This document shows positions 15,534-21,904 of a stretch of 37,096 nucleotides of DNA, one piece after another. The stretch comes from Nonomuraea zeae (GTDB taxonomy: Bacteria; Actinomycetota; Actinomycetes; Streptosporangiales; Streptosporangiaceae): assembly GCF_005889725.1 (NCBI RefSeq), contig NZ_VCKX01000109.1, forward strand, positions 1-37,096. The letters are read 5' to 3'. Position 1 is the first letter of the stretch, and every line of letters begins with the position of its first letter. The translations under genes were made by a program, and so were the position numbers. The notes below the pieces were generated by a model, which made no database searches, had not been told where the DNA came from, and worked only from the letters and a program-made list of their open reading frames with translations.

Positions 15534-16058
15534 TCAGTGCCGTCGCGCGACCGCCTCACGTGTTCCTCCCGATCGTGCGCCGCGTAGGTCGAGCATCTTG
15601 CCCGGCAGGAGAGTCAGCAGGTCGAGGGCCCCAAGAGTGAGTGCCGTGTGCCGCTCTCCGGTGGTCATGAAGATCGGTTCGGCGTCTGTGATCAGCCGGT
15701 CGTCGATGAACGTCGGCAGCGACTCCGGCAGCAGCAGCGGGCAGACCAGCCCGTCGGCGTAGTCGGTCACCGCGTTGACCACGTGGGCCGGCGCCGGGCG
15801 TACCTGGCGGAGTCCGAGGCGTCCCCCGACGGCTCCCGGGCGGGGCGGTGCCGCCACGGAGGAGGTGACCGCGATGACGGCCTCGCGGCCGATCCTGGTG
15901 GCGACTTCGAGCACTGTGACCAGCAGGCACCTCTCGGGTGCCGCGGAGACCGTCTCGGGCAGCTCTTCCGCGCATGTCATGGGACGCGGAAGGCGTACGA
16001 TCTCATGATGGACCTGGTGTGCGAGGAGCCAGCGGTGGATCGCGAGGGCGTCCTTCAT
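15534..16058 (-). CDS. YbaK/EbsC-like protein (aminoacyl-tRNA deacylase fold)
   Basis: A 174-residue cytoplasmic protein. The N-terminus MKDALAIHRWLLAHQVHHEIVRLP is the opening of YbaK-like deacylases, which remove mischarged amino acids from tRNA. LPTFIDDRLI and PIFMTTGERH fit the later strands. The lysine normally found in the VFKTL-type catalytic strand is not evident (PERCLLVTV stands there), so hydrolase activity is doubtful. The start is ATG at 16058 with AGGAGG six bases upstream. It is divergent from the CCA transferase gene; the two tRNA-related proteins being adjacent is suggestive but not proof of joint function. Streptomyces carry a similar lysine-poor relative near this position (recalled, not checked). 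Confidence 0.7.
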   Translation of the reverse strand: MKDALAIHRWLLAHQVHHEIVRLPRPMTCAEELPETVSAAPERCLLVTVLEVATRIGREAVIAVTSSVAAPPRPGAVGGRLGLRQVRPAPAHVVNAVTDYADGLVCPLLLPESLPTFIDDRLITDAEPIFMTTGERHTALTLGALDLLTLLPGKMLDLRGARSGGTREAVARRH

Positions 16059-16087
16059 ATAGTCCTCCTTACCGTGCGCGAAGTGCC

Positions 16088-17623
16088 ATGGCCCCCGACG
16101 GTCCCTTGACCGACGGTAACCCGGACCTGGTGTGGCTCGGGGGATATGTTCCGGAATCGAAGGACCGACTCAGTTTGTCCGACTCAACTTTGACCGAAAG
16201 CCAGCAGCGGGCCATGACCGACCTGTTCCGCAAGATCGCACCGGTGGCCGACGAGCTCGGCCGCCTGTTCGCCGCCCAGGGCCACGAGCTGGCCCTCGTC
16301 GGCGGTCCCGTGCGTGACCTCCTGCTCGGCCGCGTCGGCAACGACCTCGACCTGACCACCGACGCCCACCCCGAGCGGGTGCTGGAGATCGTCAGGGGCT
16401 GGGCCGACTCCGTGTGGACGATCGGCATCGACTTCGGCACGGTGGGCCTGCGCAAGGGGAGCTGGCTCATCGAGATCACGACGTACCGGAGCGAGTCGTA
16501 CGACCCGAAGTCACGCAAGCCCGAGGTCATGTACGGCGAGACGCTGGAGGCCGACCTGGAGCGGCGCGACTTCGCGGTCAACGCGATGGCGGTGCGCCTG
16601 CCCGGCCACGAGTTCGTCGACCCCTACGGCGGCATGGCCGACCTGCGCGCCAAGGTGCTGCGCACGCCGGGCACCCCCGAGCGGTCGTTCGACGACGACC
16701 CGCTGCGGATGCTGCGCGCCGCGCGGTTCGCCTCGCAGCTCGGGTTCAGCGTGGACGCGCAGGCCCTGGCGGCGATGACCGCGATGGCCGAGCGCATCGA
16801 GATCGTCTCGGCCGAGCGCATCCGCGACGAGCTGGACAAGCTCATCTGCGGCGCCGACCCGCGCGAGGGGCTGCGGCTGCTGGTGGAGACCGGGCTGGCC
16901 GCGCACGTGCTGCCCGAGCTGCCCAAGCTGCGCCTGGAGATCGACGAGCACCACCGGCACAAGGACGTCTACGAGCACACGCTGACCGTCCTCGACCAGG
17001 CCATCGCGCAGGAGGAGGACGGCAAGCCGGACCGGATCCTGCGCTGGGCGGCGCTCATGCACGACATCGGCAAGCCCAAGACGCGCCGCCACGAGGCGGG
17101 CGGGCGGGTGTCGTTCCACCACCACGAGGTGGTCGGCGCGCAGATGACGAAGAAGCGCATGACCGAGCTGAAGTTCCCCAAGGACGTGGTGGCCGACGTC
17201 TCGCAGCTGGTCGAGCTGCACCTGCGCTTCCACGGCTACGGCACGGGGGAGTGGACCGACAGCGCCGTGCGGCGCTACGTCCGCGACGCCGGTCACCTGC
17301 TCACCCGGCTGCACAAGCTGACCAGGGCCGACTGCACCACGCGCAACAAGCGCAAGGCCACCGCGCTGTCGCGCACCTACGACCAGCTCGAAGAGCGCAT
17401 CGCCAGGCTGGCCGAGGAGGAGGAGCTGGCCAAGATCCGGCCCGAGCTCGACGGCAACGAGATCCAGCGGGTGCTGGGCATCGGGCCGGGGCCGGTGGTG
17501 GGGCAGGCGTACAAGTTCCTGCTCGACCTCAGGCTGGACAAGGGCGTGCTCGGCAAGGAGGCGGCCACCGAGGCGCTCCTGGAATGGGCTCGCGCCGGCG
17601 GCTCAGGCGGCGCGGGCCCGTGA
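16088..17623 (+). CDS. cca: CCA-adding enzyme (tRNA nucleotidyltransferase) with HD domain
   Basis: Up to 511 residues; adds or repairs the 3' CCA end of tRNA. Seen: the nucleotidyltransferase head LALVGGPVRDLLLG (about 69-81), the metal-binding DLDLTTD (86-92), the RRDFAVNAMAV motif and PYGGMADL, the neck region, and a C-terminal HD phosphohydrolase domain MHDIGKPKTRRHE (H325-D326). Mycobacterial orthologues are called pcnA. The start is uncertain: ATG at 16088 lacks a ribosome site and leaves only 29 bp to the divergent YbaK-like gene. TTG at 16175, preceded by GAAGGA, or ATG at 16214 are alternatives; homologous sequence begins near TESQQRA. The 3' end overlaps the MFS gene by 21 bp. Confidence 0.92.
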   Translation: MAPDGPLTDGNPDLVWLGGYVPESKDRLSLSDSTLTESQQRAMTDLFRKIAPVADELGRLFAAQGHELALVGGPVRDLLLGRVGNDLDLTTDAHPERVLEIVRGWADSVWTIGIDFGTVGLRKGSWLIEITTYRSESYDPKSRKPEVMYGETLEADLERRDFAVNAMAVRLPGHEFVDPYGGMADLRAKVLRTPGTPERSFDDDPLRMLRAARFASQLGFSVDAQALAAMTAMAERIEIVSAERIRDELDKLICGADPREGLRLLVETGLAAHVLPELPKLRLEIDEHHRHKDVYEHTLTVLDQAIAQEEDGKPDRILRWAALMHDIGKPKTRRHEAGGRVSFHHHEVVGAQMTKKRMTELKFPKDVVADVSQLVELHLRFHGYGTGEWTDSAVRRYVRDAGHLLTRLHKLTRADCTTRNKRKATALSRTYDQLEERIARLAEEEELAKIRPELDGNEIQRVLGIGPGPVVGQAYKFLLDLRLDKGVLGKEAATEALLEWARAGGSGGAGP

Positions 17624-18889
17624 CGCCGTCGTGATCATCCGGTACGCGAGCGCCGCCAGGGGATAGCCGACCGTGATGATCACGACCGCCAGGTACGACT
17701 TGCCGTTGGCCGGCAGGATCACCGCCGACAGGGCGGCGGCGAGCACGTACATGCCGTTGAAGAGCATGTCGTAGATGGAGAACGCGCGGCCGAGATAGAT
17801 GTCCTCGACGTCGCGCTGGACGGTGGTGTCGGCGCAGATCTTGACGCTCTGCCCGGCCACGCCCAGCACGAACCCGGCGATCGGCAGGCCCCAGACCTGG
17901 AACGGCAGCACCAGCGCGCCCGTCAGCAGCCCGGCCGCGGACAGCGCGATCGGCACCCAGCGCTCGATCGTGAACCGCTCGGTCGCGTAGGGGGTGATGA
18001 TCACCGCCAGGAAGTAGCCGACGCCGGAGGTGGCCACCACCAGGCTGATCCCGCGCAGCGCGGCCTCGGGGTCGCCGTCGGTGAAGTAGTAGCGGTAGAG
18101 GATGATGCCGAGCGCGGTCGCGCTGCCGTAGAAGAAGCGGTGGGCGGCCATCGCGCCCATGGTGGCGGCGGCCGTACGGTGGCGTACCAGGTGCTTGACG
18201 CCGTCGCCGAGGCCGACGACGACGTTGCGCATGGCCTGGCGGGCCTGCGGCACGGCGGGGTCGGACCAGGGCCCGAGCAGCCGGCGGTCCATCGTGCGCG
18301 CGACCAGCGCGCTCAGCCCGAACACCACGCCCGAGGTGACCAGCAGCAGGGCGACGCCGGTGTCGCTGCCGCCGAACACCTCGCGCAGCAGGAAGCCCAC
18401 CCCCGCGCCGACGAACGTGATCACGGTCCCCGAGGTCGGCGTGACCGCGTTGGCGGCCATCAGCCGGTCGGCGGGCACCACGTGCGGCAGCGAGGCGCCG
18501 AGCGCGGACAGGAAGAACCGGTTGACCCCCAGCACGCAGAGCGCCGCCGCGTAGAACGCGGGATCGGGCACGTCGGCGGCGACCAGCCCGGCGGCGACCA
18601 GCAACAGCAGGCCGCGCACGAGCGGCGCGACCACGAGGATCTGCCGCCGCGACCACCGGTCGATGAACACGCCGACGAACGGCCCGAGCACGCTGTAGGG
18701 CAGCAGCAGCACGGCCAGCCCGGCGGCCACCTCCAGCGCGGTCGTCTGGTTCTCCGGACTGAAGAAGGCGAATCCGGTGACGCCGAACTGGAAGATGCCG
18801 TCGGAGAACTGGGAGATCAGGCGGGTGCTGAACAGCCTGCGGAAATCCCTGCCCCGGAGGACGACGCGTAGATCGGCGACGAAAGACAC
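17603..18889 (-). CDS. major facilitator superfamily transporter
   Basis: A 428-residue integral membrane protein with about 12 spans and the MFS_3 (EntS/macrolide-exporter-like) style: RRLFSTRLISQFSDGIFQFGV at the start and FVGVFIDRWSRRQILV carrying the loop 2-3 signature (G-x3-D-R-x-S/G-R-R). The substrate cannot be predicted. The start is GTG at 18889 with a weak GGCGG upstream. It is divergent from idi (106 bp between) and convergent with the CCA transferase gene, with 3' ends overlapping by 21 bp, so no terminator fits between those two. Confidence 0.85.
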   Translation of the reverse strand: MSFVADLRVVLRGRDFRRLFSTRLISQFSDGIFQFGVTGFAFFSPENQTTALEVAAGLAVLLLPYSVLGPFVGVFIDRWSRRQILVVAPLVRGLLLLVAAGLVAADVPDPAFYAAALCVLGVNRFFLSALGASLPHVVPADRLMAANAVTPTSGTVITFVGAGVGFLLREVFGGSDTGVALLLVTSGVVFGLSALVARTMDRRLLGPWSDPAVPQARQAMRNVVVGLGDGVKHLVRHRTAAATMGAMAAHRFFYGSATALGIILYRYYFTDGDPEAALRGISLVVATSGVGYFLAVIITPYATERFTIERWVPIALSAAGLLTGALVLPFQVWGLPIAGFVLGVAGQSVKICADTTVQRDVEDIYLGRAFSIYDMLFNGMYVLAAALSAVILPANGKSYLAVVIITVGYPLAALAYRMITTASRARAA

Positions 18890-18995
18890 GCCGCCAGCCT
18901 AGCCCCGCGCCCGTCCCCTAAGATGCCTCGGAGGTTGGTGCAGCAGGTGGGCATCGGGTTCCTAACGGGCAACGTGATCTCGTACGCTTCATAGC

Positions 18996-19580
18996 GTGAC
19001 GACTGAGGAACACGTTGTGCTGGTCGACGTCGACGGCCGGGCGCTGGGCACCGCTCCCAAGACATCGGTGCACGGCCACGAGACCCCGCTGCACCTGGCG
19101 TTCTCCAGCTATGTCTTCGACCGGGAAGGCCGCGTGCTGCTCACCAGGCGGGCGGACCACAAGATCACCTGGCCGGGCGTGTGGACCAACAGCTGCTGCG
19201 GCCACCCGTTGCCCGGCGAGCGGCCGGAGTCGGCGGTCCTGCGCCGGCTCTCCTACGAGCTGGGGCTCACGGCCGAGCGGGCCGACCTGATGCTGCCGAG
19301 CTTCTCCTACCGCGCCGTGATGGCCAACGGCATCGTGGAGCACGAGCTCTGCCCGGTCTATCGCGTCATGACCGGCATGCCTGCCGCGCCCAACCCCGAA
19401 GAGGTGGGGGAGGTGCGGTGGATGCCGTGGAAGGAGTTCGCCGAGGGCGTCCAGAGCGGGCTGCTGGCGATCTCGCCCTGGTGCAGGGAGCAGGTGCCGC
19501 TGCTGATGGAGCTCGGCGCCGACCCCATGTCCTGGCCGCCGGCCTCCCCGGAGGAGCTGCCCCAGGCGGCCCGGGTCTGA
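18996..19580 (+). CDS. idi: isopentenyl-diphosphate delta-isomerase type I
   Basis: A 194-residue Nudix-fold enzyme interconverting isopentenyl and dimethylallyl diphosphate, precursors of the polyprenyl carriers and quinones. Seen: NSCCGHP (catalytic Cys, C67 or C68), the Nudix-like PGERPESAVLRRLSYELG, and VEHELCPV with the catalytic/metal Glu (E115, E117). The closing WMPWKEF is typical of the family. The GTG start at 18996 has no ribosome-binding site. A -10-like TACGCT (18983-18988) ends seven bases before it, suggesting a leaderless mRNA. A strong bidirectional terminator follows. Confidence 0.95.
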   Translation: MTTEEHVVLVDVDGRALGTAPKTSVHGHETPLHLAFSSYVFDREGRVLLTRRADHKITWPGVWTNSCCGHPLPGERPESAVLRRLSYELGLTAERADLMLPSFSYRAVMANGIVEHELCPVYRVMTGMPAAPNPEEVGEVRWMPWKEFAEGVQSGLLAISPWCREQVPLLMELGADPMSWPPASPEELPQAARV

Positions 19581-19588
19581 AAGCGCGA

Positions 19589-19618
19589 GCGCCGCACCCC
19601 GCTCGGGGGATGCGGCGC
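19589..19618. terminator. bidirectional terminator between idi and ino1
   Basis: GCGCCGCA (19589-19596) pairs with TGCGGCGC (19611-19618), extended by CCCC/GGGG inside around a GCTC loop. It lies 8 bp after the idi stop and 20 bp from the ino1 stop. There is no strong T-run on either side. Confidence 0.75.
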
Positions 19619-19638
19619 CGGGTCAGGGGTTCAGGCGC

Positions 19639-20718
19639 TCAGCGCTCGACCTCGCCCCTGATGAACTTCTCGACGTAGTCCCTGGCCTCGTCGTCGGAGT
19701 ACTGCTCGGGCGGCGACTTCATGAAGTACGAGGACGCCGACAGGATCGGGCCGCCGATGCCCCGGTCAAGGGCGATCTTGGCGGCGCGGACCGCGTCGAT
19801 GATGATGCCGGCCGAGTTCGGCGAGTCCCAGACCTCGAGCTTGTACTCCAGGTTGAGCGGGGTGTCGCCGAACGAGCGGCCCTCCAGCCGCACGTAGGCC
19901 CACTTGCGGTCGTCGAGCCACGGCACGTGGTCGGACGGCCCGATGTGGACGTCGGCCTTGCCCATCTCGTGCGGGATCTGCGAGGTGACCGACTGCGTCT
20001 TCGAGATCTTCTTGGACTGGAGGCGCTTGCGCTCCAGCATGTTCATGAAGTCCATGTTGCCGCCGAAGTTGAGCTGGTACGTGCGCAGCAGCTCCACCCC
20101 GCGGTCCTCGAACAGCTTGGCCAGCACGCGGTGCGTGATCGTGGCGCCGACCTGCGACTTGATGTCGTCGCCGACGATCGGCACCCCGGCCTCGGTGAAC
20201 TTCTCCGCCCACACCGGGTCGGAGGCGATGAAGACCGGCAGCGCGTTGACGAAGGCGACCTTGGCGTCGATCGCGCACTGCGCGTAGAAGCGGTCGGCCT
20301 CCTCCGAGCCCACCGGCAGGTAGGACACCAGGACGTCGACCCGGTTGTCACGAAGCACCTGGACCACGTCGACGGGATCCTCGTCGGACTCCTCGATGAT
20401 CTCCTGGTAGAACTCGCCCAGGCCGTCGAAGGTGTGGCCGCGCTGGACCGTCACCCCCGTGGGCGGCACATCCGTGATCTTGATCGTGTTGTTCTCGCTG
20501 GCGACGATCGCCTCGGACAGATCGCGGCCGACCTTCTTGGCATCCACGTCGAACGCCGCGACGACCTCGACGTCGCCGACGTGGTAGTCGCCGAACTTCA
20601 CGTGCATCAGGCCCGGGACCCGTACGTCCGGGTCGGCGTCCTTGTAATAGTGAACGCCCTGGACCAGCGACGACGCGCAGTTGCCGACACCGACAATGGC
20701 CACGCGAACCGAACCCAT
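19639..20718 (-). CDS. ino1: myo-inositol-1-phosphate synthase
   Basis: A 359-residue NAD-dependent enzyme converting glucose 6-phosphate to inositol 3-phosphate, the source of inositol for phosphatidylinositol and mycothiol. The NAD motif VRVAIVGVGNCASSL, VDVLVSYLPVGSEEA, GDDIKSQVGAT and SKTQSVTSQIP stretches are those of the short actinobacterial Ino1. The start is taken at ATG 20718, which has AAGGGAG about 8 bases upstream. An ATG at 20739, overlapping the PadR gene end, is possible but has no ribosome site. Directly after the PadR gene, so probably co-transcribed and controlled by that regulator; in M. tuberculosis the PadR-like Rv0047c likewise precedes ino1. Confidence 0.95.
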   Translation of the reverse strand: MGSVRVAIVGVGNCASSLVQGVHYYKDADPDVRVPGLMHVKFGDYHVGDVEVVAAFDVDAKKVGRDLSEAIVASENNTIKITDVPPTGVTVQRGHTFDGLGEFYQEIIEESDEDPVDVVQVLRDNRVDVLVSYLPVGSEEADRFYAQCAIDAKVAFVNALPVFIASDPVWAEKFTEAGVPIVGDDIKSQVGATITHRVLAKLFEDRGVELLRTYQLNFGGNMDFMNMLERKRLQSKKISKTQSVTSQIPHEMGKADVHIGPSDHVPWLDDRKWAYVRLEGRSFGDTPLNLEYKLEVWDSPNSAGIIIDAVRAAKIALDRGIGGPILSASSYFMKSPPEQYSDDEARDYVEKFIRGEVER

Positions 20719-20731
20719 CGCACTCGCTCCC

Positions 20732-21316
20732 TTACTCATCAGTTGACGTGGTATCTCTTTCGGGCCCTTCAGAGGCCCGACGCTCTGTTGCGATCAGCTC
20801 GTTCAACCAGCGCACCTCGCGCTCGACCGACTCGAGCCCATGGCGCTGCAGCTCAAGCGTGTAACTGTCGAGCCGCTCCCTGGTGCGCGCCAGCGCCGTG
20901 CGCACGGCGTCGAGCCGCTCCTCCAACCGGCTGCGGCGTCCCTCGAGGATGCGCAGGCGCACCTCGGCCTCGGTGTGCCTGAAGAACGCGAAGTGCACAC
21001 CGAAGCTCTCGTCCTCCCAAGCGGAGGGACCGGCCTGCGTCAGCATGTCCTGCAGCCGTTCCTTGCCCTCGGCCGTCAGCTTGTAGACGATCTTCGATCG
21101 ACCGCCGACGATCGTGGCGGGGGCGGGTTGCTCCTCCGCGATGAGGCCCTGGGTCAGGAGAGCGCGCAGACAGGGGTACAGCGACCCGTAGGAGAACGCA
21201 CGGAACATCCCCAGCAGGGCGTTGAGTCGTTTGCGCAGCTCATAGCCATGAAGCGGGGTTTCGTGCAGCGACCCGAGCACGGCCAGTTCCAAGACCCTGC
21301 CCTGTCCGCTGACCAT
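20732..21316 (-). CDS. PadR-family transcriptional regulator
   Basis: A 194-residue regulator. The N-terminal winged helix-turn-helix has LELAVLGSLHETPLHGYELRKRL and SYGSLYPCLRALLTQGLI, the PadR signature. The remainder is a charged alpha-helical dimerisation region with RLRILEGRRSRLEERLDAVR and REVRWLNELI, as in the long-tailed PadR subfamily (Vir_act_alpha_C type). The start is ATG at 21316, placed by AGGAGG eight bases upstream. It is the first gene of the PadR-ino1 unit. A perfect inverted repeat in its leader (21339-21359) is a likely autoregulatory operator. The ligand is unknown. Confidence 0.9.
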   Translation of the reverse strand: MVSGQGRVLELAVLGSLHETPLHGYELRKRLNALLGMFRAFSYGSLYPCLRALLTQGLIAEEQPAPATIVGGRSKIVYKLTAEGKERLQDMLTQAGPSAWEDESFGVHFAFFRHTEAEVRLRILEGRRSRLEERLDAVRTALARTRERLDSYTLELQRHGLESVEREVRWLNELIATERRASEGPERDTTSTDE

Positions 21317-21338
21317 CGGAACCGCCTCCTCTCGCGTC

Positions 21339-21359
21339 GATGTATCGAGCCGATACATC
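21339..21359. promoter_or_regulatory. inverted-repeat operator, probably for the PadR regulator
   Basis: Perfect 9-bp arms GATGTATCG (21339-21347) and CGATACATC (21351-21359) around AGC. It lies between the predicted promoter (21380-21408) and the PadR start codon, about 14 nt downstream of the expected transcription start. ATGTAT...ATACAT-type dyads are typical PadR sites. Confidence 0.75.
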
Positions 21360-21379
21360 CCGAGGATACGTCGGGCCGC

Positions 21380-21408
21380 TATATGCCTGCAATCTACGAA
21401 TCTGCCAA
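21380..21408 (-). promoter_or_regulatory. predicted vegetative promoter of PadR-ino1
   Basis: On the minus strand TTGGCA (complement of 21403-21408), a 17-bp spacer, and CATATA (complement of 21380-21385). It is placed upstream of the operator; the prediction rests on hexamer match and spacing only. Confidence 0.5.
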
Positions 21409-21412
21409 GCCG

Positions 21413-21442
21413 TTGGGATGAATCAGTAAAACGCCGTAGTCT
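21413..21442 (+). promoter_or_regulatory. predicted promoter of the DUF5318 gene (leaderless)
   Basis: TTGGGA (21413-21418), an 18-bp spacer, TAGTCT (21437-21442). The -10 ends seven bases before the ATG at 21450, so transcription would start at or next to the A of the start codon. Confidence 0.5.
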
Positions 21443-21449
21443 GGCGCTC

Positions 21450-21836
21450 ATGTGGTCACAGCGAAGGGTGGTGGATTACGGCCTCGCGAAAAAGGCGGTG
21501 GTCCGCTCTCTACGTTCCGGGCGAGCTTCGCGCGGGGACGTCTGTGACGCACAGCCCTACCTCCTTCGGGCGGCGCGCCACTTAGGCGAGCCGACCGAAC
21601 GTCTCTGCCCTGTGTGCGAGAGGGAGAACGTCACCCACGTGACCTATGTCTACGGGGATTCCCTCGGACGGCATGCCGGACAGGCAAAGGTCATGTCGGA
21701 GCTCGCCGCCATGGCTCATGATTACGATGAGTTCCGGGTGTACGTGGTCGAGGTCTGCCAAGGTTGTTCCTGGAACCACCTGACGGTTTCGTACGTCCTC
21801 GGGAACGGACCGCCTGACCTCGTCGGCCAAGCGTGA
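21450..21836 (+). CDS. DUF5318 family protein, likely zinc ribbon
   Basis: A 128-residue protein conserved across actinobacteria immediately upstream of the class A PBP gene (Rv0049 in M. tuberculosis). Two cysteine pairs, CPVC (C53, C56) and CQGC (C103, C106), about 47 residues apart, suggest a zinc ribbon. The N-terminus VVDYGLAKKAVVRSL is the family signature. No membrane segment is present. Function is unknown. The ATG at 21450 has no ribosome-binding site, fitting the leaderless promoter. Sixty-eight bases separate it from the PBP start, and the genes may share a transcript. Confidence 0.85.
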   Translation: MWSQRRVVDYGLAKKAVVRSLRSGRASRGDVCDAQPYLLRAARHLGEPTERLCPVCERENVTHVTYVYGDSLGRHAGQAKVMSELAAMAHDYDEFRVYVVEVCQGCSWNHLTVSYVLGNGPPDLVGQA

Positions 21837-21904
21837 TCAACCGAGGGCGGCGATGAACCTCACGCCCAACCGCCGTTTTGTATCCGACGACGTTGCGAGG
21901 ACGT

